Below the pieces are notes generated by a model that was not told the DNA's origin, did not search any database, and was given only the letters and a program-made list of their open reading frames with translations. From Salminus brasiliensis (lineage: Eukaryota > Chordata > Actinopteri > Characiformes > Bryconidae): a stretch of DNA of 64,000 nucleotides. Location of the stretch: NCBI RefSeq assembly GCF_030463535.1, contig NC_132880.1:28043987-28107986 (forward strand), in the 5' to 3' direction. A program made the translations under genes and the position numbers. This document shows positions 1-14,089 of this stretch, in pieces; the first letter of the stretch is position 1; each line of letters begins with the position of its first letter.

Positions 1-633
1 AAAACTAGAGAGTTCTTGGTGTAACACAAGATGCATGTAAACCATGTAAATACAAAATATATGTTATATTTGTTTACATGAAACAGTTTAATACAATGTT
101 AAGAAGAATTTATATTAAATAGTACGGAAACACTTATTGACTTCATTTGGCTGGTTTTACATCACTAACAGAAGCCCTATAGCATCACAATCTTTGTCTT
201 AGCACTGTAACTATTATTACTTAACTATTTTGCTCATTTTTCTTGAGTCATATTAAACAGTGTTTCTGCCCTCTTTGTGTCCTCTCAGTATTTACTTGGC
301 ACAGTGTGCAATTATCCAGCCAAAGAGATTGTAGTCGGTTAGTTAAGGTTAGCTAAGCTTTCAGTCAGTGTATAAAAATCAGCAGTGACAATACATTGAC
401 TATATCAGTACCAAATGTCGTATGGTGCTCAGTTATTTCATATTTTATGAGAGATACAAAATAAATCCTACATCCTACAGATGTGCATCAGAACCTGAAA
501 TAATGTATATACACTATATAAATAGTATTCAAACAATGTTTGTCTAAAGGATTTTGGTAGGTAGTTTGTTTCACATTGGCTACAGTAAAAACTACTCCTC
601 AAGGACTTTGCTGTAAGGATTTGATTGCATTCA
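1..633. other. Noncoding AT-rich flank
   Basis: No reading frame with recognisable protein similarity and no splice-bounded exon is visible on either strand. It may be 3' flank of the minus-strand kinase gene further right, but no convincing minus-strand polyadenylation signal ties it to that gene. Confidence 0.5.
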
Positions 634-2246
634 GCCATGGGAGGTCAGCTACTATGTTGGATGATTAGCTCTGCATCACAAACGCCACTTCAACTCATCC
701 CAAAAGGGGGGGGGGGGGGGCTACTATTTTACTCTTAAACACAATATTATTCATAAACTCCTATTGCTATTACTCTGTGTTTCACAACATAAAACATAGC
801 TTGTGAGATATTCTATTCATCTTTCATGCACAGCTTATTTAAGGTCTATTTAAGATATTTAGACAGTTTACAGTCAGGTGCAATTTTTACAGGTGTCCAT
901 TTTATGAAATCTAGTTCTTTTTAATTCCAAATTTACCTTTACTGAGTGTGACCAAAGCTTTGTATCTTGACTCTATTCACAGTCCAGTCTGCCTTGTCTA
1001 TATGTTCTATGGTATACTTAAAACATTAAGTTTTGTGACAAGGTCACATAAAAGGTTTCCTTCCTATGACTGTTCCATCAAGATTATGTGAGTGTAAGCA
1101 ATGCTACACATTAAAAGAGTACACCACCAATCCTGACTCAGCTAAAACGTTTGTGAAAGTTTTTAGCAGTCGTCTGGGGGTTTTGATTAGTCTTAACAGT
1201 TATGGGGTTTATCGTGACTGTTGCAGTTCCCTTGAACAGTAATTCCTTTGCACTGTAAAAATCCCAAATACCTGAAAAAGATCTTCTTATGGCCTTCCTC
1301 TGCATTGTGGACATTGATTACTTTCATTTTTAGATATTTAAGTCAGAAAATGTATAAAGCCTGGGCATTTGGTGCAGCTGATAGTTCCTGATTACAGGAT
1401 CCAGCCATGGGAGGTCAGCTACTATGTTGGATGATTAGCTCTGCATCACAAACGCCACTTCAACTCATCCCAAAAGGGGGGGGGGCTACTATTTTACTCT
1501 TAAACACAATATTATTCATAAACTCCTATTGCTATTACTCTGTGTTTCACAACATAAAACATAGCTTGTGAGATATTCTATTCATCTTTCATGCACAGCT
1601 TATTTAAGGTCTATTTAAGATATTTAGACAGTTTACAGTCAGGTGCAATTTTTACAGGTGTCCATTTTATGAAATCTAGTTCTTTTTAATTCCAAATTTA
1701 CCTTTACTGAGTGTGACCAAAGCTTTGTATCTTGACTCTATTCACAGTCCAGTCTGCCTTGTCTATATGTTCTATGGTATACTTAAAACATTAAGTTTTG
1801 TGACAAGGTCACATAAAAGGTTTCCTTCCTATGACTGTTCCATCAAGATTATGTGAGTGTAAGCAATGCTACACATTAAAAGAGTACACCACCAATCCTG
1901 ACTCAGCTAAACCGTTTGTGAAAGTTTTTAGCAGTCGTCTGGGGGTTTTGAATAGTCTTAACAGTTATGGGGTTTATCGTGACTGTTGCAGTTCCCTTGA
2001 ACAGTAATTCTTTTGCACTGTAAAAATCCCAAATACCTGAAAAAGATCTTATTCTTCTTATGGCCTTCCTCTGCATTGTGGACATTGATTACTTTCATTT
2101 TTAGATATTTAAGTCAGAAAATGTATAAAGCCTGGGCATTTGGTGCAGCTGATAGTTCCTGATTACAGGATCCAGCCATGGGAGGTCAGCTACTATGTTG
2201 GATGATTAGCTCTGCATCACAAACGCCACTTCAACTCATCCCAAAA
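634..2246. repeat. Tandem repeat of a 770-bp unit, about 2.1 copies
   Basis: The block starting CCATGGGAGGTCAGCTAC recurs at 635, 1,405 and 2,176, giving units of about 770 and 771 bp plus a 72-bp third start. The two full units are almost identical by eye. They differ in the length of a poly-G run (near 707-720 versus 1,477-1,485), in a few substitutions, and in a short insertion near 2,047. High identity with a variable homopolymer suggests a recent duplication or an assembly-sensitive repeat. No coding potential is seen; open frames inside it are short and repeat with the unit. Confidence 0.9.
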
Positions 2247-2609
2247 TAATTGTTTAAGCGCCATCGCTGCAGAGAGTTGTACAGCTCCAGAGCCTAATGC
2301 TGGGAGGCTTTATACCCCTCGAGCCAATGCTTGGCATTTGGCATAGCCATGTTTTCTGTGCAGATTATACAAGCTGTATGTGCACAATATAACATTAATG
2401 TCAGCAATGAATTCACTAATAACTGAATTCACTAATACAGACAATTGTAGTGATCATTTATAGAGATGCATGCTGTTAGATACAGTAACAGATGATAATA
2501 AAGAAAAAAAGTTTAAAAGACTTAAGGTCAGATCATTTAGTCGTAATTTCACTTAGAATTGCCATTGCTTGTTGGCTTTTGTTCTACCAGGCTGTCTCAT
2601 TCTGAATCT

Positions 2610-4628
<2,019 letters not shown>

Positions 4629-7036
4629 CTGTGAGAAATGTAACCAAGGAGCCAAGGAACGTGATAAGTATTAGCAACTTCCTCTGTGATTTGATAGCAT
4701 TCGCAAGCCTCCTGCTTCTAGTGACACATCTTTTTTACACTATGTTCACACACAGTATTCCATTGTAACACTATATTTGCAGCTGGTATTCCACTGAAGT
4801 GCCAGAGCTTACGTATGCTGCACTGTTGACTGTTTTCCCTGCTCTGATTGCTTTCCCTGCTCTGACTCACCAGGAATTAATAGGTCATGTACTATGAAAG
4901 GGTCTTAATAGAATTAAAAAAAACAACTGTATTGACAGCTTCCCAGCCATGCCATGTGATACCCAAAAACAGGACTGACAATACTAAGAGCGTTCCCAGT
5001 GTCAGACAGGAGGCTATTTGGCAGGGACAGTGATCCAGTAAAGCCCATATCCCTTGGGTTCTTCTTATAGTACACACTGATGTACCCTGGCATTGACAAG
5101 CTGGGTAGGCTGGTAGTTGCGTAAGTCTTTTGGGTCTCAGTTCTGAGGATTAGACATCCAATCCATCCAATCATCACCCTTCATATGTCCCTTGACTGTC
5201 TATATTTGGGACTGTCAAAGGACATTTGGGAGTATGAGTATAGAAAGATATGTACAGCCTCATGTCAAGCCATGTGTGGGGAGAAAGTATAGAAGTGTTT
5301 AATAAATAATAATAAATAAATAACAAAAATGTCTCTCCACAGGACTGAACCATCATTACCAAACACCTTTTTTGACTCATTGTTTTTGAGTGCATAATGT
5401 GCAACATCACTAAATATTTCATAGTTCAAGTACTATCAGTGTCAGTGTTTACTTTGTAGCTTGTGGTGAACTGAACAGCTTAATTATATAAGAGGGATCT
5501 ACCACACCTGTTCAGTTCAGAGTATATTAAAGGCTCAAAGTGGTATGACTGAGCGGTATGTTACCAAAAGAAAACTGTATACATATTACAAATGGTCTCT
5601 GTTAGTACATGTTCAGTATTGTAAATCTTTTGATTGCACAACATGCTCCCAGTGCTTGTGAAAGAAAGTGAATTTATTCTTAGTCAACATCAAATCATGA
5701 CCAGATACATTGTGGTTTACCACATATGGTAGTGACTAGATGATTGTGAAACAGGACCTTTGTCCTTAACTGAACTCAAAAGATGTCTCAGAAGAACCTA
5801 GCATGAAGGTTCACCAAAATAACTACTACTATGTATTTCTTGTTAGTGTAAAAATCAACAGAACCATGTTAACAGTAAAATTAACATCAAACCATGTTTT
5901 TGACTTGTTTTGCAGGATGCTGTTATGAAAAATAAATCAAGTTGGAGGTATTGTTGAAGTTGAAGAATAATCCAGCTGGCAAAATTGATCTAAAGTTGTC
6001 ATATTCCGTTTCTGATCTGTTGAAATGCCCTTTTGTGATGCAGAAAGTGTATGCATTAGAGATTCTTACAACTGACATACACTTCAGACAGTAAATGAAC
6101 ATGAATTAGACTTACTGTCATATTGGCTGTAGGCGAAAGCTGTAGAGTTGTTCCGTTATCTTGCTAGGTCAGTCTGTCCATACACCTGCTGTGAAGTCAA
6201 GCTTTAGGTCACAGAAGCGCAGTTTATTAGCCGGTTGTAAATCAGACAATTTGGCTTAGCTTTACAGTCACCCCTGTCTGTTTATGCATTTGCAGACACT
6301 CGATCTCAGGCTCTTTACTGCATGTTTACCCTGCTGTCACATCTCTGCTCTCCATACGACTTGAGTTTTTATACCAACACATGGTGCCCCTGTCTGCTTT
6401 CCCTCACTCACTCACTTACACACACACATACACACACAAACACATGTATTACTATCTTTGGTGACACCTTATTCCATCTTTGATGCTTCGAAGATGCTCA
6501 TCTTCAACTGCCAATCATTAAAATTCACTTTCCTATATGTCTAAACCCAGCCACAACCAAACCTCACAACCTCGCTCCTAACCCCAACTGATAAATAATA
6601 ATTTATGTAGTAGTTTGTTATAGTTGTACTTTGCCAAAGAAACTATGTTAATATTAAACAACAATATTAAGCACTCTATGAAATATTCATTTTTACATTC
6701 ATTAAAAGCAAGATAAAAAAAAGCTGTGTAGAATGTCACATTATGCATTTTAGTGCATAGTTCAAATAATTTTACAGTAGCTTATGTACTGTCTTTTGTC
6801 CAATATGTAAGAAAATTAAACAACACCTATTTTAACACCTGTTTTATATATTAATGTATGTCTGGTAATCTATTTAACTTGTATCTAATTTAAGCCATAC
6901 TTAAAATATTTGCTATTTAAAGAATGTCACATGAACTACAACCTTTTAATATAACATTAACAAAATGTAAAAAAAAAAAAAAAAAAAAAAAAAAGGTTAT
7001 TTAAACAGTTATGTTTCTGGTAAGAGACTAAAACTA

Positions 7037-7080
<44 letters not shown>

Positions 7081-7244
7081 GTCATAAGTCCTCCCTCTGA
7101 GCTCTGCATGGCCCTGTTGTGGAGTCTGTTGTTGATACAACAGTTATGAAATCTAAAATGTACTCAGCTGGTTCACACTTGCCATCATTCACTTTCTCTT
7201 TTCTCTTTGATAAGGCCGTAAAACTTCCTTTTCATACCCGTACT
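4629..7244. other. Noncoding region upstream of the kinase exons
   Basis: This should contain the missing 5' exon(s) and promoter of the SBK-like gene, but I found no convincing ATG-containing exon with a matching donor. It contains a poly-A run at about 6,970-6,994 and a (CA)n run at 7,040-7,078. Confidence 0.5.
7040..7078. repeat. (CA)n microsatellite
   Basis: About 19 uninterrupted CA dinucleotides. Confidence 0.95.
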
Positions 7245-7310
7245 TACAGCATATAGACAAAAGTATTGGGACACCTGCTCATTTAATCAATCAATTCTAT
7301 ATAGTGAATA
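7245..7310. mobile_element. Tc1/mariner-type terminal fragment (MITE-like)
   Basis: The stretch TAGACAAAAGTATTGGGACA followed by CCTGCTC resembles the terminal repeat of common fish Tc1-like elements and their short nonautonomous derivatives. I see only one end; no inverted partner was found in the following kilobase, so this looks like a truncated copy. Confidence 0.5.
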
Positions 7311-8009
7311 GCAGTGTATATGGTCTAATATCCTGTATACACAACATTAAAAATAATTACTGATTAAAAACATTATATTCCACCCAACAAGATATAATTA
7401 TAGTGTGCATCATTATGCATAATATGCTGCCTTCAGCATGCCAAAATCACCAGCCCCAGTACCCTCAAACCTCTGAGGGACATATCCGTTCCGCCCACGG
7501 TAGCAGTAGAATTACTGTGCTCCATTTGTCTGAAGGTGATTACTTCTGCCATGTTTAGTGAGCACCGCTGACATTCACAAGCATCACTGCCAAACAATCT
7601 TTAGAGGAATCCACACAGCTATTAAAGGAATCATCTGTGAATTTCACTGAAGCTTGATGCTCCCATATTACTGAATATAATAAACTATCACGCTTATCTG
7701 AATAAGTTAAACAAGTTTATTTCAGGAGAATGGGGGAAATGTTATGAGGTTACTTTAAAAGTCTAATTGTGCGGTGAATTCACATTATGACACAGAGCAG
7801 GCATGTGTTTAAAGATGACACTGATGGTATGACGTAGGCAGCTGCCAACACTGCAGCAAGTGACTGCAAGTTGCTTACACAAACATGATCTGTATGAAAG
7901 AGTCATCAGGAAAAAAAAAAAATTTTGGTAAGTGGTAACTTTTGTTCCTCAATAACCAACAATTTCTATCTTCTATCAGTTCTATCTTTGATTTTGCCCT
8001 TTAATTGGT

Positions 8010-8180
8010 CCCCCTTGTGAGTCTCTGTTCCTCCTTAGGTTTCTTCCTCCAGCTCTGAGGGAGTTTTTCCTTGCCACTGTTGCCATTGGCTTGCTCACTG
8101 GCTTTCCTGTTTTTTACTAATTACTGATTATGTAAAGCTGATTTGTGACAACAACATAAATTGGACTTGACTTGATTAAT
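8010..8180 (+). repeat. Teleost LINE/SINE-type 3' tail repeat
   Basis: Contains GGGAGTTTTTCCTTGCCACTG then GTAAAGCTGATTTGTGACAA and ends in a TTGGACTTGACTTGATT-like tail. The same two blocks recur in this window: the first in reverse at 35,325-35,460 and 49,850-49,985, the second at 29,947 and 61,459. Class is inferred from dispersed copies, not proven. Confidence 0.6.
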
Positions 8181-8492
8181 TGTTCGATGAAACAGTGTCA
8201 TTGGAAAGACACTAAACAAGCTTTGCTTATCAGAAAATCTGTCAAATTTGTATTTCATTTTACCCCTTTGCCTTAAGTGAACTAAGTTCACTTTGCCTTA
8301 AGTTAACCTAGAGTATGGATGAGTCTGTAACTGATTGCCATTGCTAGTTTTCTAGAAAGGTAGTTAGCTGTACAGTTACAATGGATTCATTTGTGCTTTA
8401 TAATGGAAGTGAATAATGTGTGGCATTAGCAGGATATTCTAGGTGATTTAACCAATTTCCTCATTATAATTATATATATATATATATATATA

Positions 8493-8690
8493 CAGTGGGG
8501 AAAACAAGTATTTGATACACTGCTGATTTTTCAGGTTTTCCCACTTGCAAAGCATGTAGAAGACTGTAATTTTTATCATAGGTACTCTTCAACTGTGAGT
8601 GATGGAATCTAAAACAAAAATCCAGAAAAATACATTGTATGATTTTTAAATAATTAATTTCCATTTTATTGTGGGAAATAAGTATTTGAT
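8493..8690. repeat. Left inverted repeat of the Tc1-like element
   Basis: Matches the reverse complement of 9,901-10,098 nearly throughout. The outer transposase-binding-like site lies at the tip; the inner one is at its inner end (AAGTATTTGAT before 8,691). Confidence 0.9.
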
Positions 8691-8707
8691 ACACCAGAAA
8701 AAGAAAC

Positions 8708-9730
8708 TTAATATTTGGTACAGAAACCTTTGTTTGCAATTACAGACATGATACGTTTCCTGTAGTTCTTGACAAGGTTTGCACACACTGCAGCAGGGAT
8801 TTTGGCCCACTCCTCCATACAGATCTCCTCCAGAGCCTTCAGGTTTCGTGGCTGTCGCTGGGCCACACGGACTTTAAGCTCCCTCCAAAGATTTTCTATT
8901 GGATTCAGGTCTGGAGACTGGCTAGGCCACTCCAGGACCTTAAGATGTTTCCTACGGAGCCACTCTTTAGTTGCCCTGGCTGTGTGTTTTGGGTCGTTAT
9001 CATGCTGGAAGACCCAGCCACGACCCATCTTCAGTGCTCTTACTGAGGGAAGGAGGTTGTTGGCCAAAATCTCACAATACATGGCCCCATCCATCCTTCC
9101 CACAATACGGTGCAGTCGTCCTGTCCCCTTTGCAGAAAAGCATCCCCAAAGAATGATGTTTCCACCGCCATGCTTCACGGTTGGGATGGTGTTCTTGGGG
9201 TTGTACTCATCATTCTTCTTCCTCCAAACATGACGAGTGGAGTTTAAACCAAAATGTTCTATTTTTGTCTCATCAGACCACATGACCTTCTCCCATTCCT
9301 CCTCTGGATCATTCAGATGGTCATTTGCAAACTTCAGACGGGCTTTGACATGCGTTGGCTTGAGGAAGGGCACCTTGCGTGCACTGCAGGATTTTAATCC
9401 TTGACGGCGTAGAGTGTTACTGATTGTTTTCTTTGAGACTGTGGTCCCAGCTCTATTCAGGTCATTGACCAGGTCCTGCCGTGTAATTCTGGGCTCATTC
9501 CTCACCTTCCTCAAGATCATTGATGCTCCACGAGGTGAGATCTTGCATGGCACCCCAGACCGAGGGAGATTATCCGTTATTTTGCATTTCTTCCATTTTC
9601 TAATAATTGCACCAACAGTTGTTGCCTTCTCACCAAGCTGCTTGCCTATTGTCCTGTAGCCCATCCCAGCCTTGTGCAGGTCTACAATTTTATCCCTGAT
9701 GTCCTTACAAAGCTCTCTGGTCTTGGGCAT
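8708..9730 (-). CDS. Tc1-like transposase (DD34E), intact 340 aa
   Basis: Cut-and-paste transposase acting on the flanking inverted repeats. The N-terminal 110 residues form paired helix-turn-helix DNA-binding regions (for example [16 protein letters not shown] and [12 protein letters not shown]), with a basic [13 protein letters not shown] linker at about 56-68 in the position of the GRPR-like motif. The catalytic triad reads as D153 in WSDETK, D244 in FQHDNDPKH and E279 in NPIENLW, with 34 residues between the last two. Length matches the family's usual 340. The start at 9,730 is the only suitable ATG. No stop or frameshift is seen. The open frames on the opposite strand are shadows. The subfamily is uncertain. 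Confidence 0.95.
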   Translation of the reverse strand: MPKTRELCKDIRDKIVDLHKAGMGYRTIGKQLGEKATTVGAIIRKWKKCKITDNLPRSGVPCKISPRGASMILRKVRNEPRITRQDLVNDLNRAGTTVSKKTISNTLRRQGLKSCSARKVPFLKPTHVKARLKFANDHLNDPEEEWEKVMWSDETKIEHFGLNSTRHVWRKKNDEYNPKNTIPTVKHGGGNIILWGCFSAKGTGRLHRIVGRMDGAMYCEILANNLLPSVRALKMGRGWVFQHDNDPKHTARATKEWLRRKHLKVLEWPSQSPDLNPIENLWRELKVRVAQRQPRNLKALEEICMEEWAKIPAAVCANLVKNYRKRIMSVIANKGFCTKY

Positions 9731-9900
9731 TGTGGAGATGCTGGAGTCTGACTGATTGAGTGTGTGGACAGGTGTCTTTTATACAGGTAACGAGTTCAAA
9801 CAGGTGCAGTTAATACAGGTAATGAGTGGAGAACAGGAGGGCTTCTTAAAGAAGAAGTAACATGTCTGTGAGAGCCAAAATTCTTACTGGTTGATAGATG

Positions 9901-10095
9901 ATCAAATACTTATTTCCCACAATAAAATGGAAATTAATTATTTAAAAATCATACAATGTATTTTTCTGGATTTTTGTTTTAGATTCCATCACTCACAGTT
10001 GAAGAGTACCTATGATAAAAATTACAGTCTTCTACATGCTTTGCAAGTGGGAAAACCTGAAAAATCAGCAGTGTATCAAATACTTGTTCTCCCCA

Positions 10096-10098
<3 letters not shown>
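9901..10098. repeat. Right inverted repeat of the Tc1-like element
   Basis: Mirror copy of the left repeat, with a small difference near the outer site (GTTCTCCCC here against the GGGGAAAAC arm). Confidence 0.9.
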
Positions 10099-10168
<70 letters not shown>

Positions 10169-10200
10169 TTATAATTTAATAAAAAATATATATATATATA
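10099..10200. repeat. (TA)n tract continuing past the transposon
   Basis: TA dinucleotides to about 10,164, then an AT-rich break and a short further TA run. It is the likely pre-existing insertion target of the Tc1-like element. Confidence 0.9.
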
Positions 10201-10886
10201 TTTAATTAAATTGAATTAAAGCATTACTACAGATCAATAGATTTGAATTATGAAGTATGGGCTTATAGACTAGTGCCAACCCGAATCATGGTTGTCCTGG
10301 AATGTAAAGCCACTGCCTTACACATGGTGGATAAAGTTATAGAGGCCCTTGGGACAGAGAAAAGAGTTTTACTCACAGATGCAAATGGAAATAAGGAGAT
10401 AAAAAATAACAAAACAAAAATGCAAAAATATTTTAATGTATTATAAATAATATTAGTAGTAAACTTTCAATTAATCCATCGTATAATTAGTTAACATTTC
10501 AGATATCATGTCAACATGTTTACACAGGATCTTTATACTAGTAGCAGAATTATAGTAAGATAGTTACAGTTTTCCAGGCTGAATTTTATAGACTGCCACA
10601 GAAATGGAAAATAACAAGTCTTTCTGCAAATGTGAATAACTTCACTGAAATGTTCAGTTGCATCTCTGATCCAACACACTTGATTTGACAAACAGACATT
10701 ATCAGAAGGATCTTACTAGCCATGCATAGAATTGAATATTGATATTATCACCTGGAATAGAAAATCAAAACTGATATGGTCAAACATCAAACATACCTAA
10801 TGTCATGTCTTCTAAAAAACATTTTACAACTTACAAACATGAACCAATATCAATGCATATTATTCAGACTAAATGAGTTAAATTAA

Positions 10887-10887
<1 letters not shown>

Positions 10888-10938
<51 letters not shown>

Positions 10939-10948
10939 TATAATACTA

Positions 10949-11018
<70 letters not shown>
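10888..11018. repeat. (TA)n microsatellite, interrupted
   Basis: Two long TA runs separated by an AGTATATAATACTATACT interruption, itself nearly palindromic. Confidence 0.95.
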
Positions 11019-11021
<3 letters not shown>

Positions 11022-12736
11022 GACGACAAGGTCATTGAGCTGATGACATTGTCCGCAAGTACTTCCTTTAAAGCAGTGGTTTTAAATCATGCAGTGAGTT
11101 TAAACCATGCAGAGCTGTGGGCCATCAGGCTTATAGAGTATTTATAAACCTTGATGAGTGTTTGTATTTAATAATGATGGAATTCAAGGATTATTTCAAC
11201 TGTAATGTAAATATAAGAGTACAATTTAACAAAGTTTGAAAATAGTTTATTTACTATTTACTGGGTGCAGAAATAACGCTTTGCACTCTCGTCCTCAGAA
11301 GAGAAAGGGTCACAGCCATATAATGCCCTCTTTTCCACTGCAGGGACAGATATTTACTAAGGCCACGTCAAACCATTCTGTGCCATCTGTTACCATCTTT
11401 TTCAGTCATGACCAAGAAGTGCTTGCCATCTTGTGATAATTATTAGTATGTACGGTTATTAGTATGTACGGTGCAATGAAGAGGCTAAAATGGAACTATT
11501 CATGTACTTACACTTACAGTGTCCGCCATTTTCCGCACTGGAAATATAAGATATAAGATATAACCCGGGATCTTGCAACATTAGCATTAGCAAATGTGAC
11601 CAAATATCTTACATTTAGACAGTCAGCCTTTCCGTGGTTGTGTGTGGCATCTTCTGCAACCTCTCTATTTGGTCCCTTATTTAGTTACTGTGCAAAAACT
11701 TTATTGGTGGTATATTCTGCAAAAGCATTGTCTCCCTGTCCTCTTTTACTTTTTTGTCTTTTTTGGTTACTGTTCACACTTATTTTACTGTGTGCTTCCA
11801 TTTCTGTTAAAAAAGGTCTTTAGTCAGCAAGCATCTTTACTTAATTTATTTTAATTATCTTAGGCCCACCTTATACCCTGTTTTACTAATCATATTGCTT
11901 TCACTGTCACTTAACACAAGTTTGTTTTCCAATTGGCCACAAAACCTAAGAAGGCAAGTTTGCTTATTCAGTTAAAAGTTTTGTTGCTTGCATGGGCTCC
12001 TCAGTTGCTTTGGCCCTTGGGCCCCTTAAACCCACGGTATAATCTAGGTCTATATAGGCACCCTGTTTACTAATTAGCCCATCTGTTGCTGTACAATTTA
12101 CCAGCCTCTCTTCAACCTGTCCATGAATGCAAAAAGACCACCACAAAACAATACACAGATTAGCACTGTGTGACATTTGTACCATGTGTGAAATGTGCTA
12201 AACAATCCATATGATATAATAATATGATGCTATTATTGTCATAGTACAGTGTACAATGAAATTGATGAGCAATCCAACTGTGCTGACACATACAATAAGT
12301 AAAAAAAAATATGTACATATAAAAAAGTAGAAATATAAGCAAATGTTCTATACATATACACTCTACACAAATTATTACATGTCTGTCATGTCTATGGTGA
12401 GAAAGGTGCACACCCTAAACAAATCTGGTCAGTGGTCCCTTACAATGAATAGACACATAACTTGGGGGTAATTTATTGTGCAGCAGTAAACCGGCAACAA
12501 GGTCTTGAAATCCATTGGCACAGACATACTTAACTGGGAATCTGTAGCCGTCCCATGCATTAACTACCCACTGAGGCCAGGTAGTACTTGTCCTCCTTAT
12601 CCAGTTCCTCCTGGTCCACCAATTGCATTAGAGACGAATTTAGAGGGAAGTTCACTTGATTTCGACCCACATTCTCTCATTTACATGGTTCTGTATTTTC
12701 TTTTTAAAGAACAATGTTTCATGTTCATGGTGAAAA

Positions 12737-12781
12737 ACCATAATACAATACCATACCATACAATACAATACCATACACAAT
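12737..12781. repeat. Pentanucleotide-type simple repeat
   Basis: Irregular alternation of ACCAT and ACAAT units. Confidence 0.7.
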
Positions 12782-13039
12782 ATTTCCAGATATTTATATG
12801 CTTTAGAAATCTACTGATTCTCAATTGAGGATTGGCTAGGTTAGGTTTAAAGTTTGGTTTCAGTTAAGGTTAGGATTATGTATGGAAAAAGAAAGGGTGA
12901 CTACTGGATTCCAAAAACTAGAAGACAACGTCTCTCTTTTAGATCCTTACATTGTTACAAAGCAGTGGTCACCAAGCCAAGTCTGGTAGATCTAGATGTA
13001 CCTGCAAAATAAGCCATCTTTTGCCACCTTTAAAATAAG

Positions 13040-13650
13040 TTCTAGATGCTTGTTTAAATAAATATCAGGTTTGACCACCTACTTGTGAATTCAGACATGA
13101 AAATCCCTGCAAAAAACATGCTCTTTCTGCAGTTATTACTTCAGTGATTAAAGAAGTTAGGACAAAATAATGATAAGCAGAACCAAATCAAATACTTTTT
13201 CTTACATTTTCTAACACTGTCTTCTTTTTAAACAAAATGTACAATTCGTCTAAGCTTCTACCACAGGGCAAGTATCCAAACTAAACATCAAAATCCACCA
13301 TGACCTACTTAAAGAATCACAATCCCCTGACATCAACATTTTCGACAATCTGTGTATAGATTTTAAGCATGCTGTGCAGAAATATGCTTTGAATTATAGA
13401 TTCAAAGAATACTAATGTGGCATTTTTTTTTCTACACAGAGCCAAGTTTTCTTTAGTCAAAAACACCTAATCCTGCCCACTTCCAACACTTCAAAATGAT
13501 AATAATCTACTGAGTACAGACAACATTCTTTAAGATATAGGGTTTATGGTCTTTTGGGAAAGCCCTATCAATGCATCTCTAACTGTAGGAAGATTGTGTG
13601 TATGAATGCCTCTTTCACTTTCCCCACTTGCTGATTAAAGGCCTACTGAT
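13040..13650. repeat. Diverged duplicate, copy 1
   Basis: Blocks such as AGATGCTTGTTTAAATAAAT, CATGCTCTTTCTGCAGTTAT, CTTCTACCACAGG and GGTCTTTTGGGAAAGCCCTA recur in the same order and orientation at about 14,090-15,400. Spacing differs, so the copies are old and indel-rich. Transposon or segmental origin is not resolved. Confidence 0.7.
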
Positions 13651-14089
13651 TTAATATTCTGAGACTTGATACTGAGTGATAATGCATGCAGTTGACTTCT
13701 GAAATGACGTGTCTTTTTCTTTCATGCTAAAATATAGGTCATGACATATACATCCAGAACTGTCATGCATGGATTTTGTGTTAACAAATTTAATTGTTAT
13801 TTCATTAAAACACATTTGTTTGAGCATTCCCTTGTCTGGTCTTGTGCATGTTAACATGTGTATGTGATCATGTAGGTTTGTGTTCATGTCGGTTCACAGT
13901 ATTTCAGCTTGGCCTGTTTTGTTTTGTTCAGTTTCTGTTTCTTTCTGTTTCATTTGTTCATTTCAGTGTTTGGTTGGTTGTCTAGTTTGTATTTCTTTGT
14001 GTTCTGTTTGTTTGGTTTAGTGGTGTGTTTAATAAAAGCCAGTGTTTATGTCCGCCTCCGCCTCCAAGATCTACATATCGTGACATCTA

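Larger units (their letters stand above)
8493..10098 (-). mobile_element. Full-length Tc1-like transposon, 1,606 bp
   Basis: The element begins CAGTGGGGA and ends TCCCCACTG and is flanked by TA on both sides (8,491-8,492 and 10,099-10,100), the target duplication expected of Tc1/mariner. Both ends carry inverted repeats of about 198 bp, and each holds an outer and an inner copy of the CAAGTATTTGATACAC-type site, the IR/DR arrangement of Sleeping Beauty-like elements. The single gene inside is uninterrupted. It inserted into a (TA)n tract, which extends on both sides. All required parts look present, so recent activity is plausible. Confidence 0.93.
10201..13039. other. Noncoding intergenic DNA with microsatellites
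   Basis: No exon that I recognise. It contains an interrupted (TA)n tract at 10,888-11,018 and a degenerate (ACCAT/ACAAT)n tract at about 12,737-12,781. The longest open frames here (about 65-107 codons) lack splice context or recognisable motifs. Confidence 0.5.

Noticed and set aside
7430-7510. GDFGML-like reading on the minus strand, resembling a second kinase fragment
   Set aside because: Only about 20 bases match the DFG region of the SBK-like gene and no other kinase motif is nearby; chance or a very short duplicated scrap.
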